A stretch of 23,003 nucleotides of DNA from Ghiorsea sp. (GTDB lineage Bacteria > Pseudomonadota > Zetaproteobacteria > Mariprofundales > Mariprofundaceae). Position 1 is the stretch's first letter, and each line of letters begins with the position of its first letter. Both the position numbers and the translations under genes were made by a program. Positions 15,727-23,003 of this stretch are shown here, in pieces. The notes beneath the pieces were generated by a model, which was given only the letters and a program-made list of their open reading frames with translations, made no database searches and was not told the origin of the DNA. The stretch is from the NCBI GenBank assembly GCA_021772875.1, contig JAJFLD010000133.1, positions 1-23,003 on the forward strand, given 5' to 3'.

Positions 15727-16578
15727 ATGCAATCAAATACAAATTTAAAATTAAATACGAATACGGGAGAAAAATTTCCTTCGCTTGATATTCAATATGA
15801 TGAAAAAAAAGCATTAGCTTGGTGTCGAATGAATGCTTATCCGAGGCCATGTTTTACGCTGGAATTATTAGATAGTTTCCAATCATGGTTTAAAGACTTG
15901 GTGCAGGATGAGCAGCACAATAACCTTAAGTACCTAGTTTTTGGTTCTAATGCTCCAGGGTCATTTAATCTTGGAGGGGACTTAAAACTTTTTTATGGAT
16001 TGATCAAAACACAGAATAGAAAAGAATTGATGGAATATGCAATAGCATGTATTAAACCCTTGTATCAAATGCATACGGGGCTTGATAAAAATATAACAAC
16101 AATTTCACTTGTGCAAGGAGATGCCTTAGGTGGAGGCTTCGAACTAGCAGTTGCAGGTGATGTTTTGATAGCTGAGCGTAGTGCTCAGATGGGTATGCCA
16201 GAAATTTTATTCAATCTGTTTCCAGGCATGGGAGCGTACAGTTTTTTATCAAGAAAACTTGGGGCGATGCAAGCAAAGAAAATGATTTTAGGGGGGAAAT
16301 TATATTCAGCAAAAGAGATGTATGAACTAGGCTTAGTTGATGTTTTAGTTGAGGATGGTGAGGGTGAGAAAGCTGTTTATAACTACATTAAAGAAGAAAG
16401 CCACGCTCGAAATGGTATTGTTGCCTTGCGCCAAGCTGCACGTCATGTTAATCCAGTCACTTATCAGGAACTAGAGAAAATCACAGCGATTTGGGTTGAA
16501 GCAGCATTGCGATTAAACCATAGGGATCTTCGTATGATGGAACGTTTGGTTAAAAGACAGTCTGCCAAACATATGTAA
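15727..16578 (+). CDS. rpfF: DSF-family signal synthase RpfF (enoyl-CoA hydratase fold)
   Basis: RpfF converts a 3-hydroxyacyl-ACP to a cis-2-unsaturated fatty acid (DSF) by dehydration and thioester cleavage. This 283-residue crotonase-fold protein has the two active-site glutamates in family context: GDALGGGFE (Glu139) and MGMPE (Glu159), spaced as Glu141 and Glu161 of Xanthomonas RpfF. The block LFNLFPGMGAYSFL is close to an RpfF signature, and the C-terminus (EITAIWVEAAL...LRLNHRDLRMMERLVKRQS) also follows RpfF. AGGAAAAGAGG precedes the ATG. It converges with rpfC, 9 bp apart, as in Xanthomonas. Codon use differs from the flagellar operon: AGA/AGG/CGA for most Arg and GGA/GGG for over half of Gly, hinting at transfer. 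No rpfB-like gene is beside it. Family recognition is from memory. Confidence 0.9.
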   Translation: MQSNTNLKLNTNTGEKFPSLDIQYDEKKALAWCRMNAYPRPCFTLELLDSFQSWFKDLVQDEQHNNLKYLVFGSNAPGSFNLGGDLKLFYGLIKTQNRKELMEYAIACIKPLYQMHTGLDKNITTISLVQGDALGGGFELAVAGDVLIAERSAQMGMPEILFNLFPGMGAYSFLSRKLGAMQAKKMILGGKLYSAKEMYELGLVDVLVEDGEGEKAVYNYIKEESHARNGIVALRQAARHVNPVTYQELEKITAIWVEAALRLNHRDLRMMERLVKRQSAKHM

Positions 16579-16587
16579 AGGAGTAGG

Positions 16588-19113
16588 CTATTGTTTTAAG
16601 TATGATTTGAACTCATTGCATGTTTCCTTAAACATTGATTTTAACTTTATAAGAGTGGTTACCATAAGGGGTTGGGTCAGGTGTTCGCGTTGTTTCTCTA
16701 CATTGTCACAAAGTTGGCAAATAGATGATGCGCCAATCATGCCTGATCCACCTTTTAAGCCATGACAAAGATCAATGAATGTTTGGGTATCCTTTTTAGC
16801 AATGGATTCTTCAAGTTGTAGAATTTTTTCTTCTGTCCCAGCATTAAATTTTTTGATTAAGTCGGACATGAAATTTGGACGTGTTGTGATTTTTTGTAAG
16901 CTTTCTAGTACCTTGGTATCAAGGTGCTGCCATGTGGTGCTACTGGTAGTTTTAAAGATACTTTGGACTGAAGCTGTGTTTTTAGGGCGAGTGGGTGTAA
17001 GTAAATCATCAATGGTAGAAAGTAACTTTTCGTGTTCTATGGGTTTAGTTAAGTAACCATCAGCGCCAGCATCTAAACATTCTTTGATTATACCAGATAA
17101 TGCATCTGCAGAAAGCATAATGATGGGCAAATGTGTGCCAACCTCAAGAAAGCGATAGGCTTTAACCACCTCTAAACCAGACATGTTGGGCATGTTTACA
17201 TCAAGGATTGCCATCGCAAAATCATCAGCTGAGTCTTGTAATATATCCAAGGCTTGTTCACCGTCTTCAACAATATGGGTTTTGTAGCCTGAGCGTTTTA
17301 ATAGCTCTTGAATAACAATTTGGTTCACTTCATTGTCTTCGGCTATGAGAATACAGTGGTTTTGATGACTTTCTTTAACTTTTTGTCTGTCAGCGACGGA
17401 GATAACGTTGGCGTGCTGGGATGGCTTGTGGGTGATACTGACTTCGTGTAAAGCATTAAAGAGTAATGACTCATTCAGCGGCAGAGAAAGAATGGCAGAG
17501 TAACCAAGTTGCAATAAAATGCTGCGCTTATCAAGTTGCATTTCTGGTGCGATTAAAATCACTGCAAGGTTGGAGGTCTCATAATTTTTGCGAAATGTTT
17601 GGATAAATTCTTCGGGTGTTCCAGTTAGGCGGTTCTCATCAATGATCGCTACGGAGAACTCTTGCCCATTTTGTTGGGCTTTAAGCAAGGTTGGCAATAA
17701 TTGTTCGTATGCTTGCAGCAAAACTGACTCAGGACCCCAGCGTTTGATGGGAATTTCTACTTTGGGTTGAAGGTGTTCATTGAGCAATAAAATAACACGG
17801 GTTTCTGAAAAAGTGTGTGCTCCAATTTCTTCTTTCGGCTGAGGTGACTGGCGTTTCAAAGGTAGGTCAAACCAGAATTCAGAACCTTTACCCTCTTCAC
17901 TTTGTAGGCCAAGCTTTCCACCCATCAATGTAATCAATTCTTTAGAAATCGTGGTGCCCAGGCCCGTGCCGCCAAATTTGCGCGTGATGGATACATCGGC
18001 TTGGGTGAAACTTTCAAAAATTTTACTTTGTGCCTCTGCGCTCATACCAATGCCAGTATCGACAATTTTAAAATGAACCCATATTTTATCTTGTTTTGAT
18101 TCGCCAATAAGTTCAATAAACACGCTTACATGCCCAGCTTCGGTAAACTTCATAGCATTGCTAATAAAATTCATCAACACTTGACGTAGATGAAGCTCAT
18201 CACCAATCAATTGGAAAGGAATATTGGGGTCAACATGGGTTGAAAGATTTAACTTTCTTTCTTGTGCTTGGGAGAGAAAAGTCTGCTCTGTGGATGAAAC
18301 CAATTCATGCAAATCAAAGGGTTTGATTTCAGTGGTGAGCTTCCCAGCTTCGATTTTTGAAATATCTAGCACATCTTCAATCAAAGCCAATAAAGATTTG
18401 CCAGAAGATTGAATCATTTGCACATATTTCTTTTGCTCTTTGTTAAGCCTTGTCATGCCAAGCAAGTCGCTAGCACCAATAATACCACCGAGTGGTGTTC
18501 TTAACTCATGGCTCATATTAGCAAGAAATTGTGATTTGGCAGCATTAGCTTCTTCAGCACTAGAAATTGCATGATGTAATTTCTTTAATAAATCAGCCAT
18601 GTATAAGGGAAATACTGTGAGGGTTAATAATAAACCGATGCCAAGCCAAAAGTGCTGTGACCAATAAGGGTGCATTGTCCAAACTAAAGAAAAACCAAAG
18701 ACAGCAACCAGCATAGCTACTCTTAAGTAATACACACCGTATCGAAAGCCATTGCCTGTGATAACCCAGAGGTAAATAGGGAGCAATAAAGCACCTACTT
18801 CACCAGATTGATACAATGCAGCTGAAGTTATGCCCATATCTCCCAAAATGCCGATAATTTTACGGGCATGGGATTGGGATGGTGAAACAATGATTCCAAT
18901 AAAAATAGCGATGGAAAAAATCAAATAAGTGCTAGCTAAATAGAACGTGGTTGTTTGGTTAATAATTAAGAAATAAATGCAAAACATACTAACAATAATG
19001 AGACGTATTACGGCTTGGATATGTTCCGTATCAGCACGGTTCGAGAGCCTTCTTTTAATAGAAGACCATAAGTTATTGGAGTATATTTTTTTGGTAAAAT
19101 CTTTTAAAGGCAT
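16588..19113 (-). CDS. rpfC: DSF-sensing hybrid histidine kinase RpfC, with extra pseudo-receiver
   Basis: The 841-residue protein begins with the juxtamembrane segment KRRLSNRADTEH (20-31), very close to the DSF-sensing stretch of Xanthomonas RpfC, followed by five to six TM helices (about 33-173) with NGFRYGVYYLR at 121-131. Next come HisKA (SHELRTPL, His202) and HATPase_c (N box at 315-320, DTGIGM 352-357, GGTGLGT 381-387). A segment (about 437-560) is shaped like a receiver but lacks the acidic and Lys residues. The true receiver follows (E592/D593, phospho-acceptor Asp638, Lys690), then a C-terminal Hpt domain (His784). This is a full phosphorelay. It is about 115 residues longer than Xanthomonas RpfC. 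AAGG about eight bases before ATG 19113 supports the start. RpfG is not encoded nearby. Confidence 0.9.
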   Translation of the reverse strand: MPLKDFTKKIYSNNLWSSIKRRLSNRADTEHIQAVIRLIIVSMFCIYFLIINQTTTFYLASTYLIFSIAIFIGIIVSPSQSHARKIIGILGDMGITSAALYQSGEVGALLLPIYLWVITGNGFRYGVYYLRVAMLVAVFGFSLVWTMHPYWSQHFWLGIGLLLTLTVFPLYMADLLKKLHHAISSAEEANAAKSQFLANMSHELRTPLGGIIGASDLLGMTRLNKEQKKYVQMIQSSGKSLLALIEDVLDISKIEAGKLTTEIKPFDLHELVSSTEQTFLSQAQERKLNLSTHVDPNIPFQLIGDELHLRQVLMNFISNAMKFTEAGHVSVFIELIGESKQDKIWVHFKIVDTGIGMSAEAQSKIFESFTQADVSITRKFGGTGLGTTISKELITLMGGKLGLQSEEGKGSEFWFDLPLKRQSPQPKEEIGAHTFSETRVILLLNEHLQPKVEIPIKRWGPESVLLQAYEQLLPTLLKAQQNGQEFSVAIIDENRLTGTPEEFIQTFRKNYETSNLAVILIAPEMQLDKRSILLQLGYSAILSLPLNESLLFNALHEVSITHKPSQHANVISVADRQKVKESHQNHCILIAEDNEVNQIVIQELLKRSGYKTHIVEDGEQALDILQDSADDFAMAILDVNMPNMSGLEVVKAYRFLEVGTHLPIIMLSADALSGIIKECLDAGADGYLTKPIEHEKLLSTIDDLLTPTRPKNTASVQSIFKTTSSTTWQHLDTKVLESLQKITTRPNFMSDLIKKFNAGTEEKILQLEESIAKKDTQTFIDLCHGLKGGSGMIGASSICQLCDNVEKQREHLTQPLMVTTLIKLKSMFKETCNEFKSYLKQ

Positions 19114-19150
19114 TTCGAAACCTTAGCATAAGAAGAAAGTGGATTCATAC

Positions 19151-19169
19151 TCACAATGTTAAATTGTGA
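19151..19169. promoter_or_regulatory. Palindrome upstream of rpfC (candidate operator)
   Basis: TCACAAT-GTTAA-ATTGTGA is a perfect seven-base inverted repeat with a five-base centre, 37 bases upstream of the rpfC start codon, in the 212-bp gap (19114-19325) between sufT and rpfC. The gap is otherwise AT-rich with no gene or clear terminator. The half-site polarity is the reverse of the CRP/Clp consensus TGTGA-N6-TCACA. Confidence 0.45.
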
Positions 19170-19325
19170 CGTAGAACACTTGTTTTTTGCAGCTTTAAAA
19201 ACATGAGTTAAGGCATACCTCGCAATTTAAGTTGATGATAAATTAAAGTGTTAAACCTTAAAAAAACCATGACTATTAAGCATAGACGGTAAGCAATTGT
19301 TTTGCCAGAAAATGTGCGTTTTTTT

Positions 19326-19883
19326 TTAAAACATGCCCAATTGCAGCTTTGCTTCATCAGACATCATGACGCGATCCCATGGTGGATCAAAAACCAATTC
19401 AACATGAACATCGGTTACATTTTCGACATCCAATGTTTTTGCCCGCACATCATCGACGATAAATGGACCCATGCCACACCCTGCGGCGGTGAGTGTCATG
19501 ATGATTTCAACGTGGTTACCACCTTCATCGGTGTCCACGACATGCATGTCATACACCAAACCTAAATCCACGATATTCACTGGAATTTCAGGGTCGTAAC
19601 ATGTTTTCAAAGCATCCCAAATGGCTGATTCTTCAACGGGGCCATTGGCTGTTTTGATTTCTTCTTTTTTAGCTGCCTTTTCTTGTTGATCGCCAAAACC
19701 AAGCGCATCAGCATCTTTGCCTTCTACACGTGCAAGGTTGCCATTGACGCTTACGGTGTAAGTGCCGCCAAGCTCTTGAGTGATGGCTACTTGAGCATTT
19801 TCCGGAATAATCACGGGCGTGCCTAGAGGAATCAAAATAGCGTCGATGTCGCGTGTGGTTGTAATCATTTGTCCTGAAGCCAT
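19326..19883 (-). CDS. sufT: SUF Fe-S assembly protein SufT (long form)
   Basis: This 185-residue protein has an N-terminal extension (about 1-60, beta-rich, GTPVIIPENAQVAITQELGG) of the kind found in the long SufT family. A linker rich in Lys and Glu (about 64-80) follows, then the MIP18/DUF59 domain with DPEIPVNIVDLGLVYD (about 97-112) and the conserved Cys136 in LTAAGCGMGP. SufT proteins act in iron-sulfur protein maturation, with the exact step unsettled. It is the last gene of the suf operon. AAGGAGAAC upstream of the ATG supports the start. A 122-bp gap separates it from sufU. Confidence 0.9.
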   Translation of the reverse strand: MASGQMITTTRDIDAILIPLGTPVIIPENAQVAITQELGGTYTVSVNGNLARVEGKDADALGFGDQQEKAAKKEEIKTANGPVEESAIWDALKTCYDPEIPVNIVDLGLVYDMHVVDTDEGGNHVEIIMTLTAAGCGMGPFIVDDVRAKTLDVENVTDVHVELVFDPPWDRVMMSDEAKLQLGMF

Positions 19884-19939
19884 TTTAACGTTCTCCTTCC
19901 ACCCACAAACGGGTGAAAAACTCTAAGTTTGTTTGCGAT

Positions 19940-19972
19940 GTGTCATGACACTTTGTCGTTTTAAGACAAGTG
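19940..19972. repeat. Nested palindrome and hairpin in the sufU-sufT gap
   Basis: A perfect 12-base palindrome GTGTCATGACAC (19940-19951) overlaps an imperfect hairpin (CACTTTGTC 19949-19957 with GACAAGTG 19965-19972). There is no T-run after it on the transcribed minus strand, so it is not a clear terminator. It could be an operator, an mRNA-processing site or a stabiliser for upstream suf mRNA. Confidence 0.35.
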
Positions 19973-20005
19973 AAAAACAGAGGTGCTTTGTTGCGATTCA
20001 TTTGC

Positions 20006-20461
20006 TCACTCTGTGATAGCTGGTTGATCATCATGTTCAATAGCTGATTTGATGGTATGCCAGCATAAGGTTGCACATTTGATGCGTGATGGAAATTCTT
20101 TAACCCCAGCCAATACAGCGAGTTTGCCTAAAGCTTCTTGATCAGGCTCTTCTTCCATGCCTGCTGTTGCCATAGCATGGAATGCTTCAAATAAACGCTC
20201 ATATTCAGACAAAGGTTTGCCTTTGAGTGCTTGGGTCATCAATGAGGCAGAAGCTGTGGAAATTGAGCAGCCTTGGCCTTCAAATTTGATGTCTTCAATG
20301 ATGTTGTCGGCATTGATTTGCAAGTAGATATGCAACTGGTCGCCACATAAAGGATTAAAACCTTCAGCATCATGGCTGCAAGGATCTAACTTACCAAAAT
20401 TACGCGGGCTTTTGGTGTGGTCAATAATAACTTCTTTGTATAAATCGCCTAAACTGAACAT
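20006..20461 (-). CDS. sufU: SufU-type iron-sulfur scaffold / sulfur acceptor
   Basis: The 151-residue protein (from ATG 20461, MFSLGDLYKEVIIDH) belongs to the IscU/SufU family, with Cys39 and Asp41 (PLCGD), Cys65 (GQGCSIS) and Cys129 (RIKCATLCWHT). The insertion between Cys65 and Cys129 and the absence of the IscU LPPVK motif and its His mark it as SufU rather than IscU. SufU proteins accept sulfur from SufS, in Bacillus via zinc-bound ligand swapping. I chose 20461 over the in-frame ATG 20497, because family members begin close to the YKEVI.DH block and the upstream residues come from repeat DNA. It lies between sufS and sufT, in a Gram-negative that carries SufU instead of SufE. Confidence 0.9.
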   Translation of the reverse strand: MFSLGDLYKEVIIDHTKSPRNFGKLDPCSHDAEGFNPLCGDQLHIYLQINADNIIEDIKFEGQGCSISTASASLMTQALKGKPLSEYERLFEAFHAMATAGMEEEPDQEALGKLAVLAGVKEFPSRIKCATLCWHTIKSAIEHDDQPAITE

Positions 20462-20492
20462 GTAAGGTCTCTTTTTTGAACCATGATTTTGA

Positions 20493-20667
20493 ACCACGAT
20501 CCCCCAGGGGAGCCTCTCTTGCTTCGCAATTCGCCTTCAGGCACGAAGGCACAGAGATTTTTAACGTGAGATGTTTTATTTACTACAATGTAATGATATA
20601 AAAAGTGGTTCGAAAACAAGGAGGCGACACTCTTATTTTTTCTTTGTGTCTTTGTGCCTTCGTGGTT
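20493..20667. repeat. Interrupted inverted repeat of the GGCACAAAG-type between sufS and sufU
   Basis: The right arm (TCTTTGTGTCTTTGTGCC..., about 20641-20667) pairs with a left arm CACGAAGGCACAGAGA (about 20542-20557). The left arm's outer end AACCACGA appears displaced to 20492-20499 by a 42-47-bp insert (about 20500-20541). The insert contains TCCCC-CA-GGGGA, and GCCTTC (20533-20538) pairs with GAAGGC (20545-20550). The arms share the aaccac-GGCACAAAG core with the element at 21924-22048. Confidence 0.65.
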
Positions 20668-20687
20668 ATTTTTTTTGTGAAAGTGCA

Positions 20688-21902
20688 TCATGCGAACATA
20701 TCCTTTGCTTTCGTAAGCGCTGCAAACAGTGCATCAACTTCGGCTTCTGTATTATAAATTGAAAATGATGCACGCGCTGTAGCAGGCACTTTGTAAAATT
20801 GCATCACAGGCATAGCGCAATGATGGCCTGCTCGGATGGCGACACCTTCACGGTCTAAGATCGTGCCTAAATCATGGGGGTGCACACCATCGAGTACAAA
20901 GGAAAGTACACATGCTTTTTCTTTTGCCGTACCAATTTGGCGCAAACCAGCAAAGCTTTGTGCTTTTGTGGTGGCATAATCAAGCAGCACTTTTTCACGC
21001 GCTGCAATCTTATCCAAACCAATGCTTTGAATATATTTGATAGCTTGCCCAAAACCAATCACACCTGCGATATTGGGGGTGCCAGCTTCAAATTTGTGGG
21101 GTAGGGCGTTGTATTGTGTTTTTTCAAAGGTGACCATCAAAATCATGTCGCCACCACCTTGATAAGGCGGCATGGCATTAAGCAATGCTTCTTTGGCAAT
21201 CAACACACCAACACCAGTAGGGCCATACATTTTGTGGGCGGAGGTGGCATAAAAATCGATGTCTAAGGCTTGAATGTCGGTGCGCATGTGTGCAGCAGCT
21301 TGTGCACCATCCACCAACACTTTAGCACCCACGTTGTGTGCTTGCTGAATCATGGTCTCAATCGGGTTAATGGTGCCCAAAGCATTGGACATATGCACCA
21401 CACCAACAAGCTTGGTGCGCTCGGATAAAAGTGTGGAAAATGCAGCCATATCCAACTCACCGGCTTCGTTCATAGGCACAACTTTTAAGATGGCACCCGT
21501 GCGCTCACACAACATCTGCCAAGGCACGATATTGGAGTGATGCTCCATATGTGTAATCAGGATTTCATCGTTTTTGCCAATGTTTGCATTGCCCCAAGAA
21601 GAAGCAACCAAGTTGATGCTCTCGGTGGTGCCACGCGTGAAAATGACTTCTTTGGTGGATTTGGCATTAAAAAATGCACGAATCGTTTCGCGGGCTGCTT
21701 CATAATCAGCAGTAGCGCGTTCAGATAATGTATGCACACCACGTTGGATGTTTGAATTGTCTTTTTCGTAATAATGAGACACAGCATCAATCACACATTG
21801 TGGTTTTTGTGTGGTTGCGGCGTTATCCAAGTACACCAGTTGATGACCATAAATTTCTTGGTCTAGAATGGGGAAGTCGTTGCGTATCTTTTCAATATTC
21901 AT
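20688..21902 (-). CDS. sufS: Group II cysteine desulfurase SufS
   Basis: This 404-residue class V aminotransferase-fold PLP enzyme releases sulfur from cysteine for the SUF system. The features are clear: YLDNAATTQKP near the N-terminus, THMEHHSNIVPW, DGAQAAAH, the PLP lysine Lys224 in SAHKMYGPTG, and the catalytic Cys362 in RAGHHCAMP. The spacing from Lys224 and the RAGHHC context mark it as SufS rather than IscS. It sits between sufD and sufU, and both flanking gaps hold inverted repeats (152 bp to sufD, 226 bp to sufU). Confidence 0.95.
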   Translation of the reverse strand: MNIEKIRNDFPILDQEIYGHQLVYLDNAATTQKPQCVIDAVSHYYEKDNSNIQRGVHTLSERATADYEAARETIRAFFNAKSTKEVIFTRGTTESINLVASSWGNANIGKNDEILITHMEHHSNIVPWQMLCERTGAILKVVPMNEAGELDMAAFSTLLSERTKLVGVVHMSNALGTINPIETMIQQAHNVGAKVLVDGAQAAAHMRTDIQALDIDFYATSAHKMYGPTGVGVLIAKEALLNAMPPYQGGGDMILMVTFEKTQYNALPHKFEAGTPNIAGVIGFGQAIKYIQSIGLDKIAAREKVLLDYATTKAQSFAGLRQIGTAKEKACVLSFVLDGVHPHDLGTILDREGVAIRAGHHCAMPVMQFYKVPATARASFSIYNTEAEVDALFAALTKAKDMFA

Positions 21903-21923
21903 ATCAATTTACTCTTTTTGTTT

Positions 21924-22048
21924 TAACCACAAAGGCACAAAGGCACAAAGTTTTAGGTGTTAATTGAACCAAAAACATGCGTACATATGTAGGTATGCCT
22001 AGCAAAACATTAATGTTTTTACTTTGTGCCTTTGTGCCTCTGTGGTTA
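21924..22048. repeat. Long inverted repeat between sufD and sufS
   Basis: The 27-base arms, 21924-21950 (AACCACAAAGGCACAAAGG core) and 22022-22048, are complementary with a single mismatch and enclose a 71-base loop. The loop holds a perfect 16-base palindrome AAAACATTAATGTTTT (22005-22020) and a second near-palindrome around 21978-21999. The arms contain tandem GGCACAAA units of a type found in intergenic repeats of many bacteria. The transcript could fold into a long stem between two suf genes. Confidence 0.8.
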
Positions 22049-22054
22049 TTCATT

Positions 22055-23003
22055 TTAGGCAAGTAACTCATCAAGATCTTCAGAGTGTGGAAGTTTGGAG
22101 AAAGCTGCTTTTTCGATGTAAGCACGCACAGATTCACTGCTCATGGAAATCAACACTTCATCGGCAAATGCAAAGGTGAGCAGCTCTTGGGCGGCTTCTT
22201 CAGAAATGCCGCGTGAGCGAAGATAAAACATTTGTTTTGTATCCAGCTGACCCACGGTTGCACCATGAGCACATTTGACATCATCATTGTAAATTTCCAG
22301 CTCAGGTTTGGTGTCGATTTCGGCATGTTTGGAAAGCAATAAGTTGCCATTGGATTGCGAGGAATCGGTTTTAATCGCGTCTTTATGCACAATCACCTTG
22401 CCATTAAATACACCATGCGAACGACCATCTAATACCGTGCGGTAAAGCTCGTTGCTGGTGCAATGGGGGGCGGTATGATCGACACGGGTATGATGATCTA
22501 CATGCTGCCTGCCGCCCAACACAAACAAACCATTGAGTTGGCAGTTTGCACCTTCTTCAGCTAAGTCGATCACCACATCAGCACGGGTTAACAAGCTACC
22601 CAGCTCTACAGTGTGTAAGGTGTAGTTAGAATCGCGCAGTTGTTTTACTTCAACACGTGCGATGTGGGATTGTTTGTCGCCTTCTTGTTGCAAGCGATAA
22701 TGCTCAAGCTTGGCACCTTCTTTTAAAATCACATTGCTAGAAACATTACTTAAAACACGGCTATCATCCAAACCCATATAATGTTCAATGATTTCAGCTT
22801 GGGCATGTTGACCAAGCATAAAACCATGACGGATAACGTTGTTTTGATTGGATATATGTTGGATATACAAAGGTTTATCTAATTTTGTGTTGTCTGCGAT
22901 ACACACCGCAGCACCATCGCTTGCTTTGGCAGCATTCAGCGCCAGCAAACCATTAAATAAAGGTTCATCACCTGAAACTTTAAACAACTTATGCAATTGT
23001 TCG
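22055..23003 (-). CDS. sufD: SUF complex subunit SufD (N-terminus outside window)
   Basis: Some 316 residues are visible, and the frame is open to the window's right edge (codons GAA CAA TTG CAT), so the N-terminal part is outside. The SufB/SufD beta-helix core is clear, from RVLSNVSSNVILKEGA to GVFNGKVIVHKDA, with the diagnostic C-terminal blocks QSNGNLLLSKHAEIDTKPELEI, NDDVKCAHGATVGQLD and FYLRSRGISEEAAQELL. SufD lacks SufB's catalytic cysteine set but its conserved His in CAHGA is retained. SufD joins SufB and SufC in the scaffold complex SufBC2D. It is the first visible gene of this minus-strand operon; sufC and sufB probably lie beyond the right edge. Confidence 0.93.
   Translation of the reverse strand, partial: EQLHKLFKVSGDEPLFNGLLALNAAKASDGAAVCIADNTKLDKPLYIQHISNQNNVIRHGFMLGQHAQAEIIEHYMGLDDSRVLSNVSSNVILKEGAKLEHYRLQQEGDKQSHIARVEVKQLRDSNYTLHTVELGSLLTRADVVIDLAEEGANCQLNGLFVLGGRQHVDHHTRVDHTAPHCTSNELYRTVLDGRSHGVFNGKVIVHKDAIKTDSSQSNGNLLLSKHAEIDTKPELEIYNDDVKCAHGATVGQLDTKQMFYLRSRGISEEAAQELLTFAFADEVLISMSSESVRAYIEKAAFSKLPHSEDLDELLA

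Noticed and set aside
20449..20691. Short frames through the sufS-sufU gap (NHEGTKTQRK-type peptides)
   Set aside because: These peptides are translations of the GGCACAAAG-type repeat DNA and occur by chance wherever the repeat occurs.
1..23003. CRISPR arrays, tRNA or rRNA genes, transposases, phage genes
   Set aside because: I saw no regularly spaced direct repeats, no tRNA or rRNA-like sequence, and no transposase or phage protein motifs in any frame examined.

Overview
The window comes from a Gram-negative, probably polar-flagellated bacterium. The evidence is a Kdo transferase for lipid A, a tripartite-type RND pump with a periplasmic adaptor, a lipobox protein, and a flagellar export/placement operon with FlhF and FlhG. 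Base composition is moderately AT-rich. A Pseudomonadota member near the Gamma- or Zetaproteobacteria fits the gene content, but the assignment is inference.

Layout. (1) 1-1233: the tail of an unidentified gene, an LEA14/WHy-type lipoprotein, and a small membrane protein. (2) 1270-5941 (minus strand): a PaaI-type thioesterase, a periplasmic adaptor, and an RND permease broken by an apparent -1 frameshift near 2709. (3) 6063-14394 (plus strand): a tightly packed flagellar operon, fliQ-fliR-flhB-flhA-flhF-flhG-small membrane protein-fliA-DUF2802-like-FliK-like. Most junctions overlap or nearly touch. A sigma-54-type -24/-12 element lies just before fliQ. (4) 14363-15646 (minus): waaA/kdtA, which overlaps the 3' end of the flagellar operon tail to tail. 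(5) 15727-19113: a convergent pair that I read as rpfF (DSF fatty-acid signal synthase) and rpfC (DSF-sensing hybrid histidine kinase), with 3' ends 9 bp apart and a palindrome in front of each gene. (6) 19326-23003 (minus): a suf iron-sulfur assembly operon read in the order sufD (5' end outside the window), sufS, sufU-type scaffold, sufT. Long inverted repeats sit in the gaps on both sides of sufS.

How the parts work together. FliQ, FliR, FlhB and FlhA form the export gate. FlhF and FlhG set flagellar site and number. FliA is the late flagellar sigma factor, and the two last operon genes look like accessory flagellar proteins. RpfF would make a diffusible cis-2-unsaturated fatty acid that RpfC senses. 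The usual output partner RpfG (HD-GYP c-di-GMP phosphodiesterase) is not in the window. The RpfF/RpfC pair is the most striking content: the kinase keeps the N-terminal sensor signature of Xanthomonas RpfC but has an extra, degenerate receiver-like segment.
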